From contig CATNEN010000031.1 in the NCBI GenBank assembly GCA_950097015.1, positions 3,350,001 to 3,414,000 of the forward strand: 64,000 bases of DNA. The letters run 5' to 3'. Shown here in pieces: positions 34,327 through 45,300 of this stretch. How positions within the stretch are numbered: the stretch's first letter is position 1; each line of letters opens with the position of its first letter. A program made the translations under genes and the position numbers. The notes below the pieces were generated by a model. It ran no database searches, had not been told where the DNA came from, and saw only the letters and a list, made by a program, of their open reading frames with translations. Source of the stretch: Macrostomum hystrix. Taxonomy: Eukaryota > Platyhelminthes > Macrostomidae.

Positions 34327-36006
34327 TCATTCGCGCTCAAATGGAATGCGCTCAATGCACGCGCTCGTCTCTTCTAGCACCTGACGGCAGCAGGAGACCA
34401 GAACGCTGCGCGACATGAGGTCGAAGGCGGTTCCTGTAAAATCGAAGACCAAACCAAAACACTAGAGTGATGAATATTTATTTGCTTAAATAGTGCTTAA
34501 ATGCTACTGCTGTAAATGAGAGAGCAGTAGTGTGTATCGTGTTGGGTCGAATGAAGAGGAACTCGAAATTCATTTTAATACTTTGTAAACTATACTTTGT
34601 AAAATATCGCATATACACTTTGAAGAAGCAGATCTATGCAGAACCGCCTTCTTAACACTCTGAGGGATTAGGGAGGGGGTCACGACTGACACTCTGGAAG
34701 ATCGGGGAGGGGGTCACGACTGACACTTTGGAAGATCAGGGAGGAAATCACGACTGACACTCTATCTGAATTGGGGAGGGGATCATAGCTGACACTCTGG
34801 GAGATTGGGGAGGGGATCAGAGCAGACACTTTGGGGAATAGTCATGGGCTCTTGACTCTCCCATCATGACTCCGTCTCCCTCACCGTCAGGCGATGCGGA
34901 AACCCCGCCAGCCTCGCGCACAATGAGCTCTCCGGCTGCCACATCCCAGCAGTGGATGCCGTACTCAAAGTAGGACTCGACGGAGCCGCGAGCCACCATG
35001 CAGCAGGACAGGGCAGCCGAGCCGATGGATCGAATGCCGCGTGAGGCCAGCACCGCCTTGTGCATGTTGCGCACCTTCGTGTCCATCGTTTCATCGCGTT
35101 GAGAGCCCCACTCCGAACATAGGATCGAGTTTGAGAGGCCTGTTCAGTTTTAAAGCCAATAAGATCGTTAGATTATGCTGACAGAATATTTTTGTCATGT
35201 CAGGCAAAAAATTACTTACACTGAGCATCACTGACAGAAATTTTGGCACCATTGAGGAATGCACCTTTGCCAAGCTCTGCGTGATACATTTCGTCAAGGA
35301 TGGGATTGTAGACAACAGCAACCACAACCTAAAATAAAATTTGTAGTAAGTAAATTAATTGCTTACTACAAGTACTAAAACTATTTTTATAAGTTACCTG
35401 CTTATTTTCAGCATAGGCGATCGAAATGCAGCAAAACGGAAAGCGATGAACGAAATTGGATGTACCATCAACGGGATCGATGATCCAAGTAGGAGAATCA
35501 GTGAAGCTTATATTGGCTCCGCTGGAGACTGACTCTTCACCAATGAAACTGCGAAGTACAAGGAAATAGTTAAAAGAGGTGGTTATAAATTCCCCCAAAA
35601 ATATCTTAATCAGTAATAAGTAATAAAAATCAGCTATAAAAGCAAATTTAATCAAATGAATTACGTAAAAACTGCTTACATATGAGATGGAAACTCTTCT
35701 AAGATTTTCTTTTGCACAAAGCTTTCAACTTTGGTATCAGTTTCTGTAACTAAATCGGCAATAGAGCATTTTTGACTGATAACCTTCTGTCTGTAGTAGC
35801 CTTCCTTGATGATCTGGAAAGAGAAATATACATGGAAAATTAAAACTTTAAAAAGCAAAAAAAACAAAAACAATGTATTTATTTCTGCGATACTGTACAG
35901 AATGCACTTGCATCAGCATGAATGATAATAAAACATGCTTTTATGTGATGCCAAAACAAACCTCGCCAGCTGAACGGGCCAAGTTGATAGCGAATTCGAG
36001 AGACAT
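34327..36006 (-). CDS. IMPA1: Inositol monophosphatase, 6 exons
   Basis: Exons 36006-35962, 35813-35680, 35548-35398, 35328-35220, 35139-34885 and 34433-34327 join in frame to 266 residues (human IMPA1: 277). Catalytic and metal residues are all present: GEES (63-66), motif [15 protein letters not shown] (81-94) and motif B WDVAAGE (211-217). KGAFLNG and [10 protein letters not shown] also match. It removes phosphate from inositol monophosphates in the cytosol, with magnesium, feeding inositol back to phosphoinositide signalling; the family is the lithium target. The ATG directly follows an AG after a T-rich tract (CTTTCCATTGAAG|ATG), so the mRNA may be trans-spliced there or have an upstream non-coding exon. 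The last intron carries a 34-38 bp minisatellite. Confidence 0.95.
34655..34830. repeat. Minisatellite, ~34-38 bp unit (IMPase last intron)
   Basis: About five copies with GGGAGGGGATCACGACTGAC or close variants and GACACTCTGGRAGAT. Confidence 0.88.
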
Positions 36007-36485
36007 CTTCAATGGAAAGAAAAAAAAATTAAATGCGAATAAAGTTAATTCTCCCTAAAGCCAGAAAAGGGGTCAACTACTTCCTGGAAAATTACGGATC
36101 TAAAGGTGTTTTGAAAGTGTGCTTACGATAATTGTTTATATTGACGAAAATTATTGACAGCCAGAACAGCAAACGTAAGAAAAAACCAAGTACATAAGAA
36201 TTTTTAAGCGCAAATAAAGGATCTGCAGGCAGATTTCTCTCATTTAGAACTTGCTAAAATTAACCACAAATTTGGGCAAATTTCCGGAATGAGTTTTAAT
36301 AGCTTAATCATATGACTTCACAATGTCTCAAATACTAATGTTAACATTTGTTATTTGCTCCTTTCACTATGTTTGGTGCTATAGAAAGTCTAATATACTA
36401 ATATAGTATAGTATATAGAACAAATCTAATATACTAAAAATGAAAATCTTGCTTGCTTGCTTGTAACCTACTAAAATCGAATAAG
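36007..36485. other. 5' flank of IMPase, no other gene
   Basis: AT-rich upstream sequence. A T-rich tract at 36010-36035 (minus-strand sense) precedes the AG before the IMPase ATG. Confidence 0.4.
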
Positions 36486-36487
36486 TA

Positions 36488-37127
36488 GGGTAAAGTATCA
36501 TCAACCAAACAAGAATGTGTATTTTTTTAACTTCAAACCTAAGCTAGCCTACAGATTTTCTATTTAAGATATGATGATAAATCAAAAGCCAAGTTATAGA
36601 AAACAGTTACATCTTTCTAAAAAGTATCTGCTTTTGCTATTTTATCAAATAGAAAAAAAGTTTTTCCTGCTTTTTATCTAAAACCAAACAATGATTTTCA
36701 TGTATCTTCAAACCAAACAGAGAATTTGATGTTTGGTTTTACAATTTGAGTGAGTGGTTTAATCTTATTTTAAGGAGTGAACTATCATGAATTATGTAAC
36801 TTGAAAGCATTTTTCATGCTCTATAAAGAACTACATTTATGGTCATTTAATTGGCAAGCAACCACATACAATCTTTGTCTAAAGTACATACTGAAAAAAA
36901 GTTGTTAAAAAGTATGCTTTTGCAATAAAAATTTCTACTGAAACATCAATATCTTTCTTTCCTCTTAATGCTTCATTGCACATCATGTAGATAATTTCTT
37001 CAACTTTCAAATTAGTTGTTCTGTGAACATGATAGCTTGTTTCTGTCTTGTATGAGACCAAGGAAGAGGTCAAAATTCTTGTTCGGTTTTGAAGATACAC
37101 TGTTCGGTTGATGATACATTACCCTAT
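36488..37127. mobile_element. MITE copy A, ~640 bp, TA target duplication
   Basis: Ends are inverted repeats: TAGGGTAAAGTATCATCAAC on the left and GATGATACATTACCCTA on the right, with TA on both sides. A second copy at 56983-57625 is closely similar along its whole length. There is no transposase frame, so it is non-autonomous. Confidence 0.85.
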
Positions 37128-39926
37128 CACAGCCTTTCCAATAAAGAAAATAATGTTTATTTTAGTCTGGCACATTTATAACAATAGTTTATTCGGTTTT
37201 TATATTATTTAATCAACAATCTGTATTTTGTAGCTAATTATGCCTAGCTAGGCCTATACCATTCCCTGGACCACTAGAAATAAGGTAGGCCTAGCTTAAC
37301 TAAAGTTTAGTTAAGACTAAAGATGCAATGTGTAGCTGGTGTTAGTGTTGTATGTATTTAGTGTATAGTTTTTAGTAGATCTATAGATACTTAAAATTGT
37401 GTTTTTTGCTAGTTAGTAGCTAGCTATACTTTTTATGTTGTGCTATATCTAGGCCTATATGTAAGCAATATTCTGAGCTAACTTATAGCTGGCCCTAAGC
37501 TAAGTAAACTATTTTGATTACAGATTATGTTCACTGCAGTTTTTTGTTATAAAAAGTGCCTCTGACTAGACTAGCTACATTAAGCAAATTCATTTATTTA
37601 CATTTTCCAATCATTTCAGCTGCTATATTTTAAGTTTTATATTAAACATAATTCTTAATTCTATGATTTTTAGAAACTCACCATTGTAACCTATTTAATC
37701 CAATATGAGTATGTCTAGTTCATAATTTGAACAATCACTTTATCAGTTTATTGATTCTAAGAAAGGAATAAACAGGTAAAAAATCAAATCATTGGATAAA
37801 CTGCTTGTTGTCTACTACTAGTCTGTGCCATATGCATCTTTCAGAGCAAGTGTTGCTGCATTGTTGTATAATAAAATTGAGTGCTTGCAAAGTCAACTAA
37901 GCTATAAAATGCTAGATACTCGTATGTTCTGGCATTCAATGGGTATTATGAACAATTTAGTGTAGCTCCTACTTCATAAGTTAAAGAACTATTGAAACTT
38001 TTAACAAGCAGTTGTAAAGTGTCTTTATGTTGTAAAGTTGTAAAGCGTCCTTTATTGCCCAAAGTTTAGACTTTTCTTCTGTTGGGGTTGGCCAAAGTGA
38101 GGCAGCCAGATTTTATCACCCTTGTCAATGCACTGTTAAAAGGCCTCCCATGTACCTTGCTTTGAAATAAACCTGAAGTTGCTCTTGCATGCCTTCTATT
38201 AAACTAACTAACTAAATGCAGCCCCACTGGCCACAAGTCAGGGGGGAGTATCAGATTCCACGCCTAAGGGCTAGCAACTAACCATGTCATAGTGTCTACT
38301 TGGTTGGGGACATCCATCAGCAGCCAGTCAATGTAGCAAGCTGTGCAACCCTGCCCACTTGTGCTTGGTCCCTGCAGCAGTGGAACATCCTGCAGCAGCT
38401 CTGGACAGTAGGCTTCTGCCTGAATCACGTGCCCAGCCAGATGCAGCTGCTGCTGACTCAGCAGGACAAAAGGCTACGTCAGGCACACTCACTTGTACAG
38501 GGCACTAGTCAACTTGCAGCCAAGGCCACGGCAGGTTCTATTGCTATGCCTCTATGCTTTCATTTCCAAACCTATTGGGCAACAAGCTCTCCAAGGTCGA
38601 TGCTATGGATACAATGATGAACTGTCAGCCTGGGTGTATCCAGTCAGTCACTATTTCCTAGATAGTAAGGTAAGCATCATCTTCAAGCAGGTGCAATTGT
38701 TTGGTCAAGCAGATTTTGGCAATACTGCAACATTGCATTGACTGGCCTCAAACTCCTCAATTTACTGGTAAACCATGCTTGCTTAGTCCTTGTTGTCCAT
38801 GGATATATTGTTGGTTGCTTAATCTTAGACCAATTGTGTCCCATGCTCCACTGAGGGAAAATGGGAATTGTGCAGCCCATCTTTCTATGAAAGCTAACTT
38901 TTTTCATTGAAAACCTAGGCAATATCATATTCTGTAAGTTGTGTCCTAGGGAACAACTCATAGTTTTCAAATGCTAATAGATGTTATACAAAAACGTTGC
39001 AAAGATAGAAAGATAATTTTTGCAGCTGCTTTTATAAAATGTCAACAAAATGAATGCATCTGAATTCAAGTGCAAGCTAGGTTGAAAATTTTGACTAATC
39101 CTCATCATAATATAGCTTAATTAGTTAAAAAATAGGCTGAAAGTTTGCTAGTTATAGTTTTTAAGGGTTAAAAAGTATTTATAAGTAAAGTTAATGGTAA
39201 TATGCAACACAAAGTTGAATGCGAGTTTTTAATTTAATAAATATTTATAATGATATCTAAGCAAAGTAAAATTGAAGTAGTTTTGCTACTATTGCAGACA
39301 GAAAAATAAATGTTTGGAAGTCAGTTCTGTCCAGATGACAAAAAAATAAAATTATAAAATGCAGATTAGATATGAAAATTAATGTATCTAAGATGGTTGA
39401 TTTTTTAAATACTAGTGGCACAGTTTTTATGTAGCAAATTTTGACTACATTGTCATTATAGTTTGCAATTTCAAATTGCAAGACTGCATAGAGAATTGAA
39501 GGCCTTCATTATTTTTGTCTCCATTCTCTTGTGGCATCTTGAGAAAAACTATTATTAGGCATACATATTCAATTATAAATCTCTATAATCACGATTCTCT
39601 ATATGTTGAATAGAGAACACTCAAATTAATGTACTTTGAATTACAAATTTGAACTTTTTTACATCTATAACATATAATGTTATTTCTCTGCAGCAATAGT
39701 GGCATAAAAAAATGTTATAAGTATCCATTAGTGTAGTTTACAAAACATTTAGATAAAATTGTAATAATCATAACTTGTCTTTAAGTGTTTAGACTAGCCG
39801 CCAACCTCAATAAGACTAGACAACACAATAAAACTATTAAACCAAATGAAAGTCTCTAATGAAAGCTGTATAAATCTTATAATTGAGAGAATAAAAGGAA
39901 TGTAATATTTTTAATCGACATTCCAG
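37128..39926. other. No gene supported; possible upstream exon space of the OSER1-like gene
   Basis: AT-rich, except for a GC-richer block at about 38060-38900 with short open frames on both strands that resemble no family. It could be a decayed mobile element. The first exon of the OSER1-like gene, if one exists, should lie here. Confidence 0.4.
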
Positions 39927-40958
39927 ATTGATCCAGTGACAAATCCCAGCGATTCGGGCTGCACAGGCGCCCTCCCTCCATTATTAGTTGAGATGTCTCT
40001 GCCTGCAGCCAGCGATAATGTCATTAGCGATCACGACTGTCCGATAGTGGATAAGCCTATTAGCAATGTTCTAGCTGTTGCTCCATATCAGCAGGTGTCA
40101 CCTAGCAACTGTTGCTCATTGCTACCGCTGCTGGCTCGGCTCTCCAGCCTGTCCATTGTGCCTTCTGATACTCTGGAAACAGTCAGTGTCAGGCAGGTCG
40201 ACAGTTCGAGCCAATGCCAGCGCCAACCGGCCGAGTGCCAGGCTTGGCAAAACCAGAGATTCGCTCATGCGGCCAGGCCGGAGTCTGACGCTGCCCTCAC
40301 CGTGGCGGCCTTCTGCTCCCGGCGGCATCAACCGCAGCAGCAGCAGCAGAGAGCGGCTGCCAGCGATCCGCTGCGGCGCATCACCAAGCCGCCTCAGCTG
40401 CTTCGCCGGCCAGCAAAGCGGCGACAGCAGCAGCATCTGCAGCATTGCTTGCACAGCCACTTGTCACTGGAGCATCGCTGCAGCTCCGCCACCACCACAA
40501 TACTAGTATCTGCTGCCGCTATTACGGAGCTGTTGCTTAGCAACCAACACCTGGCTCAGTTGTCCTTCGAATGGTTGCGCAGCCGAGGCCTTAGTCTGCT
40601 TGGCGGCATCCATTCGCCGCCGGTTCGTCTCGCCCTGACTGCGCCACCGTCGGCTTCGCCGGTGCCGACGTCAGCGCCGTCGCCACAGGTAGCGTCGGCT
40701 AGCTCGTCATCCAGTTTGCCAACATCGTCGGCTACCGTCCTCAATGCCAGCAGTTCAATAGAGGCGCCTACTTTGATGACCAATTCAAACAGCTCAGTCG
40801 CCATCATCGAGGAAGTGTGCTCCGCCTCTGCCGATCGCTGCCGTCTGGCTGGCGACGCCTACGCCGACCTGACCGTCTACGAGTTAGCCTCTTATTTCGA
40901 TGAACTAGTCCGGCTGCCTAAGAAGATGAGCAGCCAGGCTGAGAGTATGTATCTGTGA
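39927..40958 (+). CDS. OSER1: OSER1-like (oxidative stress-responsive serine-rich) protein, start not located
   Basis: The frame runs from an acceptor (CATTCCAG|ATT at 39927, phase 0) to TGA at 40958, 343 codons. Most is low complexity: a Q/R-rich middle (HQPQQQQQR, AKRRQQQH) and a Ser-rich stretch (ASASSSSSLPTSS). The last 30 residues are conserved-looking: YELASYFDELVRLPKKM then SSQAESMY, matching the C-terminal OSER1/DUF776 signature (YxxxLYIPKKMSHMAEMMY in vertebrates). OSER1 is a small, mostly disordered protein linked to oxidative-stress response; no enzymatic role is known. The first Met inside is at 39991, but the frame is open back to the splice site, so the start lies in an upstream exon or comes from a spliced leader. 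AATAAA at 41617 may end the mRNA. Confidence 0.7.
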   Translation: MDPVTNPSDSGCTGALPPLLVEMSLPAASDNVISDHDCPIVDKPISNVLAVAPYQQVSPSNCCSLLPLLARLSSLSIVPSDTLETVSVRQVDSSSQCQRQPAECQAWQNQRFAHAARPESDAALTVAAFCSRRHQPQQQQQRAAASDPLRRITKPPQLLRRPAKRRQQQHLQHCLHSHLSLEHRCSSATTTILVSAAAITELLLSNQHLAQLSFEWLRSRGLSLLGGIHSPPVRLALTAPPSASPVPTSAPSPQVASASSSSSLPTSSATVLNASSSIEAPTLMTNSNSSVAIIEEVCSASADRCRLAGDAYADLTVYELASYFDELVRLPKKMSSQAESMYL

Positions 40959-41764
40959 GTTCTCGCTGCTCAAGCCTCAGTTTGTTGGACTGACTGCGGC
41001 TGCTGCTATTCCGCCATGGTGCGAGCATAAACTTTCCTAAGGCTTTTATTTTACTTATTCTGCGAGTGTCTAAGGCTTCTGCCCACTTCCATGCGTGTAG
41101 CTTCTTACGCGGTCTCGTCAGTATAAATAAGTGTGAAAGCCATTGACTTTCATTTTTCTCCTGTATTTGTTTGTTTTGTTAGCTATTCAAAGACACGCTA
41201 GAGTTGAGTGTAGAAGTTTTACTTAGATGATCTAAGCTACTGATGTATTGATATAATTAGCAAGGCGAAAAACTGCTAGTGTTTAGTAAACTGCTAAGTA
41301 TCTATTGGCTCTGTCAGTTTATTTCTATGTATTCTGAAAATTAGCGGAGTCATATTATTTTCTTTTGCATTGTATTTTTTCTACCTTACCTTGCTAAACC
41401 GCACCTCAGTGTAAAAAGTTTCAGCTCTTCAAAATAAGTCAATACACAATGGCGGGTGCCTTCTAGCGGTCACACATTAGAAATATCGTCAATAAAAATT
41501 TGTCTGTCGCTGACAATGTCCATTCACTTGGCTTTATCCACAACTGTTCGATTCCCCTCCTTTCTCTCTCTCTCTCTCTTGTATCTCTCTGTGCTAAGTT
41601 TTATTATTTGTTCTGCAATAAAAAACCGCTACACAACGGGTAGCTTTGAACCAAACAATTGTTTCCAATTCATTTGTGCGCGTGTCCACTTGTCGACATA
41701 AAAACTGCTGTAATAAACACTGGCTCAATCGCTTATTTTTAATTGACCTGTTGAATTCTTTAGC
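40959..41764 (+). other. 3' flank of the OSER1-like gene
   Basis: AT-rich probable 3' UTR and intergenic DNA with a short (CT)n run at 41564-41580. No other gene. Confidence 0.45.
41617..41622 (+). promoter_or_regulatory. Possible polyadenylation signal
   Basis: AATAAA in sense orientation downstream of the OSER1-like stop. It is about 660 bp away, so uncertain. Confidence 0.3.
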
Positions 41765-41828
41765 GACGGCCCTCACCCCAGTCCACGGACTAAACAGATG
41801 TACGCAGCCTTTAGAAGCGCTGCACAAC
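41765..41828 (+). mobile_element. SINE family 2, 3' fragment
   Basis: Contains CCCAGTCCACGGACTAAACA and the following GCAGCCTTTAGAAGCGC, which match the distal body of the family. It is joined directly to the next, complete copy. Confidence 0.7.
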
Positions 41829-42123
41829 TGGGAGGTTGTAGGCCTGTGGTTTAGAGTGTTGGACTGACGAATTGAAGATCATGGGTTCGATTCCCGACTC
41901 CACTGGAACAATTTGTGCTCTTTAGCAAGACACTTGACTCTGCAGTGCTTCAATTCACCCAGCTGTTAGTATGGGTACCAGCACTAGCTGGTGTAATTGA
42001 GGGTGGGTGTGGCGTCCCACCAGTCCATGGACTGAACAGCCGCACGCAGCCTTCAGATGCGCCGCGCAATAGCTGCGGCTGTGCTGTCCAATTGGGGCAG
42101 GTGTAAGCAATTATTATTATTTA
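41829..42123 (+). mobile_element. SINE family 2, full-length copy
   Basis: tRNA-like head with B box (GGGTTCGATTCCCG), body with GCAAGACACTTGACTCTGC, AGTCCATGGACTGAACAGC and AGCTGCGGCTGTGCTGTCC, then an (ATT)n tail. It lies just upstream of the GDAP2 start. Confidence 0.9.
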
Positions 42124-42308
42124 ATTTTAAATTATTAGGCAGGCGTTAAAAACGCAGTACAACTGGTCCAACTTGGTTAGGTATCATTTTTTATCAATAT
42201 ATATTTAATATGACCATCTTCGTAAAAAACTGGGTGCTTATTAAGTTTCAGAGTCCGTATGCTTTGACCGGCTAGTTAATAGAAGCTTCATTCGGCAGCT
42301 GATTAATT

Positions 42309-45300
42309 ATGTCAGATCTGACGGACCCTGTCCTGCACTCGGTGGATCCGATGCGCCTGACCTCCTGGCAGGACGAAGCGGCCGGCTCCGCTGAGGCTGT
42401 AAATGCGGAGGGCGCGTCGGCTGCCCGAATTCAAGGCGCCCCGTTTCCCATAGATACTAGCATCAATAGCAGGCTGGTGCTGTGGTGAGTGCCCAGCCAA
42501 CTGATGCTACTATTTTCTATGGCAATAATTACAGATAGGAAATCCTGCATTCATTCATTGTGTTAGGCCCGGCGATCTGGTCACACTGAAGGCCACCGCC
42601 ATTGTGAATGTTAGCAACGAGAACCTGAATGATCGCAATCCGTTATCTGTGCGCATCCTTGACCTGGGCGGACCTGCGCTGCAACAGGAGGTGCTGGAGA
42701 CTGTTAGAAGTACGCGGCTGATGAGCTACAAATGCCATTAATAATGTATTGGTTTACACCACTGTTTGCTTCGTACAGCCAATGGCACAAATAATGTGTA
42801 CAACTACTGTTCAATCCGTGGACTGGGGAGGCAGCCACAACCGCCTGGCACTTATCAGTTGGGTGAACTGAAGCTCTAGGAATATGAAGTGTGTATTGCT
42901 CACGGACACAAATTGCTCTCGACCAGAAGCTCTAATCACTTGGGCTACAGATCCTAGGATAATATAATAATAATTGCTGCGGGCTATGGCGTATCAGTTG
43001 GTGACAGTAGACCCGCAGCCAGCGAGGAGGCTATTCTGTTCGCTGACTCCTGAGCAGCGGGCACACACGCACACAGATACTGTACGCAGGCATACGCTCA
43101 CACGGGTATGTTCATATGCCCTGACTTTCGCATCGGTCAGGCAGTGTGCACTCTTACTGTGCCTTGGAAGTTGGCCCTCAAGGGCCTAAATTTCACGACA
43201 AGCCCACGAGCCTTCTCCTTGCGGCTGCACCCCAAATAACCCGCCTGGCCTTTTTAGTCCGGAAAACAAGAAAATAGCCCGGTGGTTGTTCCGGTGCTTC
43301 ATCCGGTACGTAATGCATTTTTCCCATTTAAAAAACCGGACGAAAACCGGAGTATAGTTAACAAAACGGACCAACGCGTGAAAATTTTGGCCTTTCGTCC
43401 GGTTGACTGTCCGGTGTTGGTCCGGAAATTCATCCAGAGTGCAGTCCGGCTTTGGCCGATAATCGGAGCAAATTCCGGACGAAAACCGGACGACCGTACC
43501 TGACAGTAAAACCGGATCAGTTTCCGGACTAGTTTCCGGATAAAATCCGGACGAATATACCTGACAGTAAAACCGGATCAGTTTCCGGACTAGTTTCCGG
43601 ATAAAATCCGGACGAATATACCTGACAGTGAAACCGGACCAGTTTCCGGGTACGTTACCGGACGAAAGGTGCCAGAAATTTCATACTATTCTAAGCAGGT
43701 TCATACGACGCATATTTATATGCATATGAAATGTATCCGTTGTATGGAGAATAGTTGCCTCGTATTCTAAATTTTCTGGTGCTTTCAGCCTACTCACGAT
43801 GCATAAAAACTTTGAAGATATAATCGATGAGAACATCCCTGTTTCGTCATTAGCTAAGTGCAAAGTGCAAAGTGCAAAGTAGCACTCTCTGCGCACAAAA
43901 CATTTATTCTGCACGATCGAAACTCTGCACGAACACAATGGAACACGATCGAAACTCTGCACGAACACACAGTCAGGGAGAGTCCAGTCAGGGACTTTAC
44001 ACAGTGCACCAACTGTGCACGAACACTATGGAACACGATCGAAACTCTGCACGAACACACAGTCAGGGAGAGTCCAGTCAGGGACTTTACACAGTGCACC
44101 AGCTGTGCACGAACACTATATCTCAGGGCCTAAAGAGCTAGTAAAAATAAATTTGCTGCCTATACTGTCTATAATTAAAGTGAATTTGGCGAAATTGAAG
44201 CAGTTTGTCGCCTTCGTGTCCTTCGGGACGAACAGACTAGGTTGCGTCCTTCTGCAGCAAGTTCGCCATGAAGTCGTCCTGCACATCCCCAAGAAGACTG
44301 CCTAGCACTTGACTGCCTCCGGCGACTGCAGCAGCTTCGGCGGCAGCCGATCCGGCGACATCAGCAGTGGCTCCAGCGGCTGCAGCAGTGGCTCCGGCGG
44401 CTGCAGCAGCTCCGGCAGCAGCCGATCCGGCGACATCAGCAGTGGCTCCGGCGGCTGCAGCAGCTCCGGCGGCAGCCGATCCGGCGACGTTACTGGCTCT
44501 GGCGGATCTGGAAGGCTTCTGCGTCGACGACTGCTTCGGACGCGGGGCTGCCTTGTCGCAATTCTTTGATCGCACGTGCTTCGGTAGACCCAGGCGCTGC
44601 CGGGCAGTTTCACCGCAGCGCGTAAATGCCCGACGCAGCTGGCGGTCGTTGAAAGCCACATTGCTGCTGCGCAGCCACTCTTTAGCGGCTGCCAGCTTAC
44701 CAGGATTCGCGGGCGTAGACACAGCCGGGCGTCTTGCGCCCGGAGATGGTTGAGTGGGCCAACTCCTGCTCCGTAAAGAGGGCCCTGAACAGGGCTCTTA
44801 GTACGGCCAATTTGGCGAAATGGCCATTATCACTTTGCGGTGCATCGATATCGACGGATGGCTTCGAGGCTTCGCGGAAGTCCTCGAGCCGCTGGTCTAG
44901 CTGAATTCGCGACGAGGATGACACCTTGACAAAGTTTTGTGAATCCGACAGGCTGACGAGACAGGCGTCTGTGTTGGATGAATGTCCTGCATCGGTATGC
45001 GAGCTGGCCTTGTGGCAGGCAGCCACCAAAGCTCGCGTCTGCGAAGCGGACAGGGTACCGTGGGCCATAAATTCGGATTCTAAATTCGATTCGTCGCCGG
45101 TGTTCGCGCTGTCGTCTTCGTCCGCGTCCTGCTGTGACCTGGACACTGAAGCATTGTTTTTGCAGCCGGCTGCGAGAATCTGCGAGGCGCTGACCAAATG
45201 CGAGTTGGCGTTAGCTGCCGTTCGCTGCAGTGCAACGCATTTGGCCTCCGCAGCCTCAACTTGTCGCAGCAGTTTGGCCTCCATTTTCGACGAAACCGTG

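Noticed and set aside
36879-37100. Short minus-strand frame inside the MITE as a transposase remnant
   Set aside because: No resemblance to a transposase, and the second MITE copy does not preserve it clearly.
38300-38970. Open frames of ~70-105 codons on both strands
   Set aside because: Overlapping on opposite strands, no splice support and no recognisable motif; described only as possible decayed repeat.
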